Assembly: GCF_048569485.1 (NCBI RefSeq)
Contig: NC_134358.1
Location: forward strand, 551,792,309-551,856,308
From: Anomaloglossus baeobatrachus
Lineage: Eukaryota > Chordata > Amphibia > Anura > Aromobatidae
Length of the DNA stretch: 64,000 bases
Direction: 5' to 3'
The notes below the pieces were generated by a model, which saw only the letters and a list, made by a program, of their open reading frames with translations, was not told the origin of the DNA and did no database searches. Below are positions 39,155-50,866 of this stretch, piece after piece. The stretch's first letter is position 1; the number at the start of each line of letters is the position of its first letter. The translations under genes and the position numbers were made by a program.

Positions 39155-41016
39155 GGGATAATACACACAGTGATGTCACAGTACAGGGATAATACACACA
39201 GTGATGTCACAGTACAGGGATAATACACACAGTGATGTCACAGTACAGGGATAATACACACAGTGATGTCACAGTACAGGGATAATACACACAGTGATGT
39301 CACAGTACAGGGATAATACACACAGTGATGTCACAGTACAGGGGTAATGTACACAGTGATGTCACAGTACAGGGATAATACACACAGTGATGTCACAGTA
39401 CAGGGATAATACACACAGTGATGTCACAGTACAGGGATAATACACACAGTGATGTCACAGTACAGGGGTAATGTACACAGTGATGTCACAGTACAGAGAT
39501 AATACACACAGCGATGTCACAGTACAGGGATAATACACACAGTGATGTCACAGTACAGGAATAATACACACAGTGATGTCACAGTACAGGGGTAATGCAC
39601 ACAGTGATGTCACAGTGCAGAGATAATACACACAGTGATGTCACAGTACAGGGATAATACACACAGTGATGTCACAGTACAGGGATAATACACACAGTGA
39701 TGTCACAGTACAGGGATAATACACACAGTGATGTCACAGTACAGGGATAATACACACAGTGATGTCACAGTACAGGGATAATACACACAGTGATGTCACA
39801 GTACAGGGATAATACACACAGTGATGTCACAGTACAGGGATAATACACACAGTGATGTCACAGTCCAGAGATAATACACACAGTGATGTCACAGTACAGG
39901 GATAATACACACAGTGATGTCACAGTACAGGAATAATACACACAGTGATGTCACAGAACAGGGATAATACACACAGTGATGTCACAGTACAGGGATAATA
40001 CACACAGTGATGTCACAGCACAGGGATAATACACACAGTGATGTCACAGTACAGGGATAATACACACAGTGATGTCACAGTACAGGGATAATACACACAG
40101 TGATGTCACAGTACAGGGGTAATGTACACAGTGATGTCACAGTGCAGAGATAATACACACAGTGATGTCACAGTACAGGGATAATACACACAGTGATGTC
40201 ACAGTCCAGAGATAATACACACAGTGATGTCACAGTACAGGGGTAATACACACAGTGATGTCACAGTACAGGGATAATACACACAGCGATGTCACAGTAC
40301 AGGGATAATACACACAGTGATGTCACAGTACAGGGATAATACACACAGCGATGTCACAGTACAGGGATAATACACACAGTGATGTCACAGTACAGGGATA
40401 GTACACACAGTGATGTCACAGTACAGGGATAATACACAGAGTGATGTCACAGTACAGGGATAATACACACAGTGATGTCACAGTACAGGGATAATACACA
40501 CAGTGATGTCACAGTCCAGAGATAATACACACAGTGATGTCACAGTACAGGGGTAATACACACAGTGATGTCACAGTACAGGGATAATACACACAGTGAT
40601 GTCACAGTACAGGGATAATACACAGAGTGATGTCACAGTACAGAGATAATACACACAGCGATGTCACAGTACAGGGATAATACACACAGTGATGTCACAG
40701 TACAGGAATAATACACACAGTGATGTCACAGTACAGGGGTAATGCACACAGTGATGTCACAGTGCAGAGATAATACACACAGTGATGTCACAGTACAGGG
40801 ATAATACACACAGTGATGTCACAGTACAGGGATAATACACACAGTGATGTCACAGTACAGGGGTAATGTACACAGTGATGTCACAGTACAGGGATAATAC
40901 ACACAGTGATGTCACAGTACAGGGATAATACACACAGTGATGTCACAGTACAGGGATAATACACACAGTGATGTCACAGTACAGGGGTAATACACACAGT
41001 GCTGTCACAGTACAGG

Positions 41017-41739
41017 GATACACTCCTATCATCTCTTGTAGCAGAGGGTAATGTTATTATCAATTTTTTCTCTTGAGCTGCTCAGAAGATTATTTCTAGT
41101 TACTAAGTGCCAGCCATAGAGCATGTTTATGAGGCCCTGTATTATGTATAAATGGTATGGCCCTATTTTGTGGGCTCAACATGCTATAGCAGAATAACAT
41201 TTTTATATAAAGACTGTATTGTACTGAGATTTGTTTATCACATGGTTTTGCGGTATAACAGTGTAATATAAAGACCACATTATATATATATTATGTAAAG
41301 AACATTGCTTGGTTTGGCGGTATAAACGTGCTGTATAAACACTGTATGGTGCTGTTACTTGGACACTGTATAGTGTCATATAAAGACTGTGATGAGATTT
41401 GGTTGTGCAGTCCAAGTCTTTTTTTTCTATAGGTATAGTAGTATATAATTACTTTACGGTACTGTTATATAGATGATACATGATATATCGCGGTATAACA
41501 GTATTATGGCAATTTGACTTTCTTCTAAAAACATAATTGAAACACCTGAATAGAATTTACCAAGTAAGATCCAGAAACTGTGACATTTCCTGCAGGAAGG
41601 ACAGATATAGGACAATGAGAAGGTAGCTTATGATAGCTGGATCCTCCTGGGGGTCCCAGTAGCGGTGCCTGTGACGACATGGACTCTCAGTGCCTAGCAT
41701 GGGTTAACGTTCTTAAAATTCAGCCAGACATGATGATAG
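41017..41739. repeat. AT-rich flank with a degenerate GGTATAA tandem repeat
   Basis: From about 41150 to 41510 words such as GCGGTATAACAGT, TATAAAGACTGT and CACTGTATGGTGCTGTTA recur at about 60-100-bp intervals, suggesting an old tandem repeat. No gene. The satellite stops sharply at 41016. Confidence 0.35.
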
Positions 41740-42596
41740 TTTGTTTATAGATGGGGGATAAGCCCTCATTGTTCTACAAGGCTCTTGTTGACTCATGTAA
41801 TTGTTTGGCTAATGAAGGCCAGGCACTCATTGTATTAAGATGTATTTGCTGGATGCGATGTAACTTAGCTGTCTCTTCCTCATCTCTGCTATTGACCATT
41901 ATTACTGGAATATTCTGTATACGGCTTGAAATCTAGCCAATAAGAGCCCAGTCCTATCCACCATGAAGACCCCAATGGTCTGAATGGAGAGCTCAGGGGT
42001 ATAAGAAGGAGGACTGTCCATTGCTCAGGGAGACTCTTGCTACATGCTACCAATCTAGGACCTGCGGATCCGATTGGCAAGCCATAACCTGGATTATAAC
42101 ACTACATGGACCTCAGCATCGAATGCAAGGATTCGGCTGTGATACCAAGAACTACCTAAGGAAGGAATCCAGCTTGGGACAATCCAGTCATCTGACTACA
42201 GACTTTGCAGACCTCACACAGCTTCCTAAATCTGGCGTTATTCCTTTCTCGGTGGGTGCCCGCCGAAAACGGGGTGCTGCTGATTTGGAGTAAATAGCCC
42301 TGGAATCTCTGAGGCACGGACATTCTAATCCCTGGTGAGCAGCGGAAGGGTGAGACTCTGTTGCTTGTTACATTTTGTGTGTTTTCCTGGTTATGTGTTA
42401 TGTGCCGTTAATATTTTTGGGGATCCAATAAAGTCTTAATATTGTGGTTCCCTCACCCTGTGTTGTCTGAGTAGTGTTCCGCCCACGGTTAAGGAGGCCG
42501 GCGTTCAGTTGGGATGAGCCCTGGGCCACGCTGTCTTTCTAAAGGCGGCCGGGCCAGCGGACGAGAGCACCCACTGAGCCCCGTGTCTCCACAATT
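41740..42596 (+). mobile_element. Possible LTR with TATA box and poly(A) signal
   Basis: A GGGTATAAGAAGG box at about 41996-42008 is followed about 420 bp later by CCAATAAAGTC (about 42426-42436), then TGTGTTGTC, and the block ends CCGTGTCTCCACA before ATTGGTGGCAGC, which could be a primer site. This is the order of an LTR promoter, R and U5. I could not find the left end or a duplication, so boundaries are rough. A fossil if real. Confidence 0.4.
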
Positions 42597-43039
42597 GGTG
42601 GCAGCCTCACCATGAAGCCACGCGCCATTACTACTCCAGTTCTCTCCTTCCCTCTGTGATTTCCATCTGTCAGGCTGAGTCATTTAGAGCCGGTGATGAA
42701 TTATATTATACACTGTGCACAATGGGTTATTCATTAGGGCCATCGAGTAGCTGTCAGCTCAGGAGTTTCTTAATTATCTTCTTAAACAAACAAGGATTTT
42801 CTGTTCTGACAACTGACCATAATATATGAACAATCCTAAATTCACTGCTCCAAATATCAGCCCCGGGACTGCTCTAATGTTCTGTTATATACATGCAAAC
42901 AATGTGCAAAAAAAACAAAAAATGGAGCCTGGCACTCCTTGTTACCTGCAGTAGTAGACATAGCACAGTGCAGAATGTTGAGAGTTTGGAGGGAGGCCCG
43001 ACCCTGGTGGTCCCAGCCCTGCTGGGTGGTGATATTCTG
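42597..43039. other. Unclassified sequence
   Basis: No gene or recognised repeat. Frames of 60-110 codons here overlap in both strands without any domain. The last bases precede the 8-bp duplication of the next element. Confidence 0.5.
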
Positions 43040-43387
43040 TACAAGACTAGAGATGAGCGATGTTCGAGGCTCAAGGTTCGCCAATTTCATGTTTGAGTGA
43101 TTTTGGGGGGTGTTCGAGACGTTCAACGAACTCGAGATTTTTGCTAAAAGCTCGACAGTTTGAGTTACGTTCAAGAACGGTTTGATCACCATAAACGTGG
43201 CTTTTCACAGTAAGGCTATGTGCACATGTTGTGTATCTGCACATGTCCTGCATCCCCAGCACAATCCCTCTCTCTTTCCTATCACGGGCGCGGCGCTGCA
43301 CAGCGGTCACAAATCTGCGGCATCTTTTCCTCTTTTAAAAATGGCTGCCGCTTCATTATTCAATCAGTTATTCTCTGCTTCCCCCGC

Positions 43388-43975
43388 CCACCGGTGCCCA
43401 TGATTGGTTGCAGTCAGACACGCCCCCACGATGAGTGACAGCTGTCTCACTGCAGCCAATCACAGCTGCCAGCTGGCGGGTCTATATCGTGCAGTAAATA
43501 AATAAATAAATAAATAAATAATAATAAAAAAAAAATGTGGTTCCCCCATATTTGATACCAGCCAGGATAAAGCCACACGGCTGGAGGCTGGTATTGTCAG
43601 GATGGAGAGCTCCACGGTATGGGGAGCCCACCACCCTAACAATATCACCCAGCAGCCGCCCGGAATTGCCGCATCCATTAGATGCGACAGTCCCAGGACT
43701 CCACCCAGCTCATCCTGAAATGCCCTGGTGCGGTGGCAATCGGGGTAATAATGAGTTAATCATTGCAGGTGTCTCCCCGAGACACCTTCCATGATTAAAC
43801 TGAAAGTGAAAGTAAAGAAACACACACAGCGAAAAATCCTTTATTTGGAATAAAAGACAAAAAAACATCCTCTTTCACCATTTTATTAAAATCCCCAAAT
43901 ACCCCTCCAGGTCCGACGTAATCCACACGACACTGTCAGCTCTGCTATGTCTGCAACATGAAGATGACAGGGAGC
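43388..43975. repeat. Cargo module shared with the element at 58.4-60.5 kb
   Basis: From CGCCCACCGG, ATTGGTTGCAG, CCAATCACAG and a TAAATAAA run, through ATACCAGCCAG and GATGGGGAGCTCCAC-like blocks, to AAAAATCCTTTATT and a TCCGACGTAATCCAC block, the order and wording match 58847-59465. No coding frame is recognised. Confidence 0.8.
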
Positions 43976-44085
43976 GTTCTATGTCCTCTCCATGTAGCAC
44001 CTGAAGTAAGCCGCGCTGTCACCTCAGACTTCAGTCTGCAATGCAGAAGTCAAGATTTCCAAATCTGCCTATGTTTTTCATTAGA

Positions 44086-44155
44086 GCTAGTAGCTCAATG
44101 GTTAGAGTGCTCGACTCAGAAGCATGAGTTCTAGCCCCCCGGTCGTCCCGGTAAA
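44086..44155 (+). tRNA. Degenerate tRNA-like segment (SINE or tRNA fossil)
   Basis: TAGCTCAATGGTTAGAGTGC matches a tRNA D-arm and A box well, and AGTTCTAGCCCCCC is a poor B box. The anticodon arm is not well paired and no anticodon can be assigned. It is probably a decayed tRNA-derived SINE head rather than a working tRNA. Confidence 0.3.
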
Positions 44156-44308
44156 AATGTAATTTAATTTTAAATTAGAATTATTTATTTATAATTCTAA
44201 TTTAATTTAATTATGCACTGAGGGGAGGAGCCGGATATCAGCTGCGAGCCGCACCTCTAAAATCGGAGCAGTTCACGGAATGAGGCTGCATTGCTCTCTC
44301 TCTTTCTC

Positions 44309-44690
44309 TCAGTCAGTCAGTCTCAGTCAGTCAGTCTCAGTCAGTCAGTCTCAGTCAGTCAGTCTCAGTCAGTCAGTCAGTCTCAGTCAGTCAGTCAGTC
44401 TCAGTCAGTCAGTCTCAGTCAGTCTCAGTCAGTCTCAGTCAGTCTCAGTCAGTCTCAGTCAGTCTCAGTCAGTCTCTCTCAGTCAGTCAGTCAGTCTCAG
44501 TCAGTCAGTCTCAGTCAGTCAGTCTCAGTCAGTCAGTCAGTCAGTCTCAGTCAGTCAGTCAGTCAGTCTCAGTCAGTCAGTCTCAGTCAGTCAGTCAGTC
44601 AGTCAGTCAGTCAGTCTGTCAGTCTCAGTCAGTCAGTCAGTCAGTCTGTCTCAGTCAGTCAGTCTCAGTCAGTCAGTCTCTATCTCTCTC
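44309..44690. repeat. (CAGT)n microsatellite with CT interruptions
   Basis: About 380 bp of CAGT units in blocks broken by TCTCAGT. Its translations (SQSVSLSQ...) are artefacts of the repeat. Confidence 0.95.
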
Positions 44691-44912
44691 TCTCCTCTCT
44701 TCTCTCTCTCCTCTCTCTTCTCTCCTCTCTCTCTTCTCTCTCTTCTCTCTCTTCTGTCCTCTTCTCTCTCTTCTCTCTCTCTCCCTCCTCTCTCTTCTCT
44801 CCTCTTCTCTCTCTCTCCCTCTCTCTCTTCTCTCCTCTTCTCTCTCTCTCTCCCTCTCTCTCTTCTCTTTTCTCTCTCTTCTCTCTCTCTTCTTTCTCTC
44901 TCTCTCTCAGAC
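44691..44912. repeat. (CT)n-rich low-complexity run
   Basis: TCTC with scattered TTCTC and CCTC steps, continuing straight from the CAGT array. Confidence 0.95.
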
Positions 44913-45399
44913 CTGGCAATGATTAGCTTCTGCGGTCACCTGACGGAATCAGCTGACACTATAAGTTGAGCGGTGAGACCGGCATTTTACCACCCGGCCG
45001 GCTAAACTATTAGCTGATGCTGTCGGACAGGAGTCTGCACAGAAGTGTGTAGTTTTTTGGGGTTTTTTTGCACTGATACATCATCTGATTGTATAAAAGC
45101 CGTTTATACAATCAGCTGCTGTGTCATGTGATTAAGGCCCTTGAACCTAACACATCATCTGATCGCTTTGCCTTCCAGCAAACCGATCAGATGATATTGG
45201 ATCCGGATTGGACGGCGCGGGACCCATGACCCAGGATTACTGCGGAGGGGAGTTCTTTATTTCAATAAAGATGGAGTCACTAATTGTGTTATGTTTTATT
45301 TCTAATAAAAATATTTTTCTGTGTGTTGTGTTTTTTTTTATCCGTACTAGAAATTCATGATGGCCATGTCTAATATTGGCATGACACCATGAATTTCGG

Positions 45400-46475
45400 G
45401 CTTAGGGCGAGTTGATAATATACAGCTAGCCCTAACCCCATTATTACCCAGCAAGCCACCCGTCACCAGGGCAGCTGGAAGAGTTGGATACAGCTCCAGA
45501 AGATGGCACTTCTATGAAAGTGCCCTTTTCTGGGGCAGCTGCAGACTGCAATTCGCAGCAGGGGTGCCCAAAAAGTTTGGGCATCCTGAGCTGTGGATTC
45601 CAATCCCCAGCTGCCTAGTTGTACCTGGCTGGACACAAAAATTGGGCGAAGCCCACGTCATTTTTTAAATTATTTCATGAAATTTATTAAATAATTAAAA
45701 AAAAAAAGGGCTTCCCTATATTTTTGGTTCCCAGCCGGGTAAAAATAGGCAGCTGGGGGTTGGGGGCAGCCCGTAGCTGCCTGCTGTACTTGGCTAGCAT
45801 ACAAAAACATGGCGAAGCCCACGTATTTTTTTGGGGAGGCAAAAAACTCCTGCATACAGTCCTGGATGGAGTATGCTGAGCCTTGTAGTTCTGCAGCTGC
45901 TGTCTGTCTGTATGGAGGAGAGCACACAGCAGCTGCAGAACTACAAGGCTTAGCATGCTCCATTCACTAGTGAATGCAAGAGAGCAGACAGCAGCTGCAG
46001 AACGACAAGACTCAGCATCCTCCTTCCAGGCAGGAGTTTTTTGCTCACCAAAAAAATGACGTGGGCTTCGTCATACTTTTGTATGCTAGCCAGGTACAGC
46101 AGGCAGGTACGGCTGCCCCTAACCCCCAGCTGCCTATTTGTACCCGGCTGGGAACAAAAAAAATAGGGAAGCCCGTTTTTTTTAATTATTTCATAAATTT
46201 CATGAAATAATTAAAAAAAAAATCGACATGAGCTTCGCCACATTTTTGTGTCCAGCCAGGTACAACTAGCACTAGTACAACTAGGGGATTGGAATCCGCA
46301 GCACAGGTTGGCCCAAGCTTTCTGGGCCCCTCTGCTGCGAATTGCAGTCCGCAGCCGCCCCTGAAAATGGCGCTTTCATAGAAGCGCCATCATCTGGAGC
46401 TGTATCCAACTCTTCCAGCAGCCCTGAAGCCGGGTGGCTTGCTGGGTAATTATGAGTTAATACTAGCTTTCTTTT
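45400..46475. repeat. About 1-kb inverted repeat inside the hAT-like element
   Basis: Arms mirror around about 45940: ATACAGCTCCAGAAGATGGC at about 45488 answers GCTGTATCCAACTC at about 46398; CCCAGCTGCCTA, GGTTCCCAGCCGGG, TGGCTAGCATACAAAA and GAAGCCCACGT recur as complements at 46055-46260. Imperfect, with small indels. Each arm also carries a GCAGAACTACAAGGCT-type block that resembles ACTACAA sites. Confidence 0.85.
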
Positions 46476-47373
46476 ACTAGCTAGTATTAAGTCAGAGATT
46501 CTTAATGTCAGGCAAGTTTGACACCACACAGAGAAAAAATACTTTAATAGAAATAAATACACACACACATTAGAGACTCCATGTTTATTAATCCTCTCAA
46601 TGCCTCCACGATCCATGGTCTTCTGTCTTCTTTCTCCTTCAACCCATGCAGCTCTGCTACATCAGACAGCGCTGCATGGGAGGAAGGACGCTGCTGCTCC
46701 CCGTGCAGTCTAATCACTCAGTCAGTGAGCAGAGGCTGCAGGCTGTAAGCGGTGACATCACCGCTGACAGGCGGGTTGCTATACCAACGGTGATCTCCGT
46801 TATTGACCGGCTGTGGCAGCCTGTGAATAACGGAACGGGGAAGCAGAACGGGGAAGGCGACCATGTGCCAGAGCATTTCGCTGGTATACGGAGATGCTGG
46901 AACGATCACCGCGTACCGGAGAGATGCAATGACAGGACCTAGCATGATGTCATAGCCATGTGACCAGTCTGTAGCCAATGAGATAATAGACATGTGACTG
47001 GTCACATGCTTTTTTTGACGTCAGGGAAGGTCCTATCATCAGTACTGGTTACCGGGAGGACGCAGCGATTATCGGAAGGAAAAGCGGTGGGAGACAGAGT
47101 GCAGGGCGCGTCACGGGGACCTGTAAGTGTAATGGCAATGTTTATTAACTGTATGTGTACATTTATAATATGTTTTTATGTGTTTGTGTTTGCCTGCCAT
47201 TGGTTTCAATGGGGTTCGAGAGGTTCGTCGAACGGTTTGTCGAACCGAACTCGGAACGAGGCGTCCGTTCGACGAACCAAACCAAACTCGAGCCTTCAGA
47301 TGCTCGCTCATCTCTATACAAGACTCGTTCCTTGTAACAGTGGGAATCAGGGATTATTAGGAACACAGCCTTA

Positions 47374-48007
47374 GGCCCCTTTCACATGTCAGTGATTCTG
47401 GGACGTTTGTGCTTTTTTTTAAACGTACCAGAATCACTGACATACGCAGACCCATTATAATGAATGGGTCTGCTCACACATCAGTGATTTTTCACTGCAC
47501 GTGTCTCCGTGTGGCGTACCCGCGTGTGCGTGATTGCCGCACGGAGACATGTCCATTTTTTTCTGGCATCACTGATGTTCCACGGACCACGCAGTGGTGT
47601 GGTCCATGAAACATGTGCCAGAAAAAAACATGCTTTTAAAATAATAAACATTTTAACTCACCCGGCTTCAGCTGCGCTCTCTGCAGCCCGTTCTCCCTGC
47701 TGCTTCTAAGCCGGCTCATTACTGTCGCGCATCTTAATGATGCACGACACAGCCGACCCGGAAGCAGCTGCTGCAGGGGTCAGCGCCGGCCGGATGCTGC
47801 ACCGCAGGAGGATTCAGCACCACGGAGAGCGGGAGTGGGCGCAGGTGAGTTGATTTCTAAGTGCAATCACGGACCACGGAGAACGGAGCCCGTATTGCAC
47901 TTAGACAACCCACGTGTGCTGAGATTCACGGCACACGCAGGAACATGTGCGTGTTTTACACGCCAGTGAAAAATGTCTGTGTTTTTCACTGACGTGTGAC
48001 ACGGGCC
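47374..48007. mobile_element. Harbinger-like MITE, 634 bp
   Basis: Left end GGCCCCTTTCACATGTCAGT and right end CACTGACGTGTGACACGGGCC are imperfect inverted repeats, flanked by TTA at 47371-47373 and 48008-48010. No coding capacity. Confidence 0.8.
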
Positions 48008-48239
48008 TTATGGAAAATCGAGATCCTTCCATCTTGGATGGCATAAACCACTGCTATACTGTAGGTTCATTATAAATTTTGCTATAGTGCCCCCTATAGT
48101 CTCTATAGGCTACAGGCTTAATCAATACAATTAAGAAATGGTGACAGAAATGCCAACTAGTGATATAAGGTCCAAGTATTACGAGTGTGTTGCACCCTGC
48201 TAAGACCTTGGGGGGGGATCAGGGATCAGAAGGTCAGAG

Positions 48240-48990
48240 CATTTTAGTTAATCGCAGATCCTCTTTAATGCCTGGTCATTGTTATCCTGACTAGAAGAAT
48301 ATTTAATTCTGTTCGGTTCTCAGAGTTTATGTTACTCTTCTGTCCAACTGAGATTGACTTGTAGCTGTTAATCTCAGCTGCGGAAATGCCCTTCTGCTAT
48401 ATAAACACACTCCTTACGCTCTCCTTTTCCGGCTATAGTTCATTCTATACTAACCACGGTGAAGGAACCTGTGTCTGCAGAAGCTGAGGTGTTTGTTTCA
48501 GTTGCAGCTGTCAAGTGTCCTGCTGGAGAAGGTTCTGCTATATAAGCCCACTCATTAACATCTCTTACGCCGGCTACAGTTCATTCTATACTGACTATTT
48601 TGAAGGAGCCTGTCTTCGGAGAAGCTGAGATGTTCATTTCAATTGTAGCTGTGAAGTTTCCGGCTGGAGAAGCTGATTGCTATTTGTTTTGTCTTTGCCC
48701 ACCCATTTGTCTTACTTTCCTTGTGTTGTTTCATTGTAGTAGTGAGACTAATGTCTTGCTAGCCTTCACACTAGCCAGGGTGAGTTCAGGGCCAACAAGG
48801 GCCCACGCACCTGACGGCGCATGGAGGAAGAACCCATCTATGGATGTTAGGTTGTGCAAGGATCAGACTCAGCTGAGTGTTAGGAGGTGACCCCCTTCCC
48901 GCTCTCTGTCACCAGGGCATTTGGTTGTACATCTTCCCTTCTTTTCCCTTTGTGTTGCCCCACTCGTAGGGTGTCCTCTGGGTGACCCGT
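48240..48990 (+). repeat. Tandemly duplicated TATA-box segment
   Basis: A unit beginning TTCTGCTATATAA at about 48391 recurs at about 48533, 142 bp later, with roughly 80% identity (shared TTCATTCTATACT, GAGAAGCTGAG-like and CTGGAGAA blocks). Two TATATAA boxes in tandem look like a duplicated promoter, for example of an LTR, but no LTR ends were found. Confidence 0.4.
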
Positions 48991-48999
48991 CGTGACACC

Positions 49000-49975
49000 A
49001 AGTCATATAAGAACCATCCATGGATAACTCCTTTAAAGGCTTCTAGTTCTGTATTTGGGTTGATTTGCTTAAACAATTTAGCAATTGCTGCAATGAGTAA
49101 TTATGGTTTTGTTAATGTAGAGGTGGAAAACAGTAAGGGACAGCTGTAGACCAGAAGAACTTCACTTTTGTTTGTGGTCATTGTGAAAGTCTTTCAGCTG
49201 ATGAATTGAGCGAAATCCACTCCTTCTGTGCCCTTGAAGCTCCAAATTAATAAGTTTTGTTTTACAAGCGCTCGGGAAATCAATGCAGCACACACCCTAA
49301 TGTGGTGTACTGACAGTTTCTGCTTTATTACATCATATGACCAGCTTATATAGTATCCCAAACAAAGAAATTACTATGAACCTAGAAATGTAAAACTTCC
49401 CTGCCCATCAGTGTTAGCTGAGCCCTATGACATCATTCAGTTATAGGACAAGATGATTTCTATACAATACAAAATGTATTCTCTCACAATCAACAAAATT
49501 ACATTAGGGGGCAAATTATTTTTCAATTTTAATAGTAAGGATTTGAAAATATCTACAATTTTGGATTTCAGGTCTTCACTATTTGCAAGATCAGTGCTTG
49601 CTGAAGGTGAATAAGAACACTCTGGTTTCCATTCAGAGGCAGTAACCCTGTATACAGTGCATACAATTGTATCAAGCCTGGACAATGATCTGTGATATAA
49701 ACATAAGCGAAACAACTGCACTCCTCTGACTGCTCATTTGCTACAATGTATCAGTCTGGAGTGTACAGAGCCCTGTCTACACTGGATACTATGACTATCC
49801 CCATTGTCACCACGTCCTTGTAGATTAGATATATTATTTACTTACCTGTAAAGCACCTGCACTATAATTTGCAATGAGTTTTCCCTGGTAGTGAATCTTT
49901 CACTCTCATCTGGAGAAACACTTTTGTTTTATGTCATTTAAATAATATTTAGAACATAATGCTAATAAAACTGTT
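49000..49975. other. Unclassified, no gene supported
   Basis: A 94-codon minus frame at 49437-49721 has no recognisable domain and no splice context. Otherwise AT-rich unique-looking sequence. Confidence 0.45.
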
Positions 49976-49984
49976 TAGAATAAC

Positions 49985-50866
49985 TAGCTGTAGAACCCGG
50001 GTGTTGCCCGGGATAGTAACTGTCTCTGTTTCTCTCCCATCTCTGTCTGTCTCCCCCTCTGTCTATCTCTCTGTCTGTGTCTGTCTGTTTCTCTCTGTCT
50101 TCCTCTATCTGTTTGTCTGTCTGTCTCTTTTCTTTTCTGTCTGTCTCTCTCTTTCCCATTCTGTCTCTATATCTTTCCCTGTCTGTCTCTGTCTGTCTCT
50201 TTCTCTGTCTGTATCTTTCCCTGTCTGTCTCTTTGTCTGTGTCTCTGTCTCTTTCCCTGTCTTTCTCTGTCCCTGTCTCTTTCCCTGTTGGTCTCTTTCC
50301 CTGTCTGTGTTCTTTCCCTGTCATTGTCTCTTTCCCTGTCTTATCTGTCTCTTTCCCTGTCTGTCTGTCTCTTTCCCTGTCTGTCTGTCTTTCTCTGTCT
50401 GTCTGTCTTTTTTCCCTGTCTGTCTCTTTCCCTTTCTGTCTCTTTCCCTGTCTCTTTGTCTGCCTCTTTCCCTGTCTCTCTGTCTCTGTCTGTCTCTTTC
50501 CCTGTCTTTGTCTGCCTCTTTTCCTGTCTCTTTGTCTCTTTCCCTGTCTCTTTGTCTGTCTCTTTCCCTGTCTCTCTGTCTCTGTCTGTCTCTTTGTCTG
50601 TCTCTGACTGTCTCTTTCCCTGGCTGCATTGTGATATGTGAACATTCCATTTATGGGTGTGGCTGCGCATTCTTCTGAAGTTCTGGCTGCACTGTAAAGC
50701 GCAGGGTAAAATTTCCCCTCAAAACATAATCTATGACTACCCTCAGTCAAATGGAGTGTCTGTGCAAAATTTCGTGATTGTAAATGTGACGGTGCGGATT
50801 TCTTTAGCGGACATACACACACACACACATACATACATACACACACTCAGCTTTATATATTAGATA
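49985..50866. repeat. Unclassified dispersed repeat containing a pyrimidine minisatellite
   Basis: Starts near CTAGCTGTAGAACCCGGGTG, with a small palindrome CCCGGGTGTTGCCCGGG, and ends with an (AC)n tract and CAGCTTTATATATTAGA. Flanks TTAGAATAA and TTAGATAA may be a duplicated target. From 50019 to 50625 lie GTCTCTTTCCCT/GTCTGTCT units of 12-16 bp. The stretch at 50625-50812 looks like the element body. I cannot place it in a class. Confidence 0.55.

Larger units (their letters stand above)
16499..41016. repeat. 24.5-kb satellite array of a 31-bp unit
   Basis: Consensus unit GTGATGTCACAGTACAGG + GATAATACACACA (31 bp). Many units are 27 bp through loss of an ACAC step (GATAAGACACAGTG). After removing three LTR-element insertions, about 19 kb or roughly 600 units remain. 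Divergence is highest at the left, while blocks in the right third (about 33.8-40.9 kb) are almost identical and form higher-order periods. Minus-strand translations are open for long distances only because the units lack stops in some frames; there is no protein. It is not a CRISPR array: there are no unique spacers. Confidence 0.97.
43048..47316. mobile_element. hAT-like non-autonomous element, 4.27 kb
   Basis: Ends TAGAGATGAGCGA (43048) and TCGCTCATCTCTA (47304-47316) are flanked by an exact 8-bp duplication TACAAGAC (43040-43047, 47317-47324). An 8-bp duplication with TAG-type ends suggests hAT. Next to the ends are TTCGAGGCTC / GAGCC blocks rich in TTCGA. There is no transposase. Inside are a module shared with the fold-back element at 58.4 kb, a tRNA-like segment, a CAGT/CT microsatellite and a 1-kb inverted repeat. 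It may contain further nested insertions that I cannot delimit. Confidence 0.75.

Noticed and set aside
16499-41016. CRISPR-like look of a regular 31-bp repeat
   Set aside because: Units abut or follow each other without unique spacers, there are no cas genes, and the context is vertebrate. It is a satellite.
42857-43192. 111-codon minus frame as a possible gene
   Set aside because: It crosses the left boundary of the hAT-like element and has no domain.
44280-44969. 229- and 211-codon SQSVSLSQ frames
   Set aside because: Product of the CAGT and CT microsatellites; periodic, no domain.
49437-49721. 94-codon minus frame as a possible host exon
   Set aside because: No splice sites in register, no domain, AT-rich surroundings.
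49959-50846. 239- and 294-codon frames over the pyrimidine minisatellite
   Set aside because: Low-complexity SLSVSFPV and RDRQTGKE translations of a repeat on both strands.
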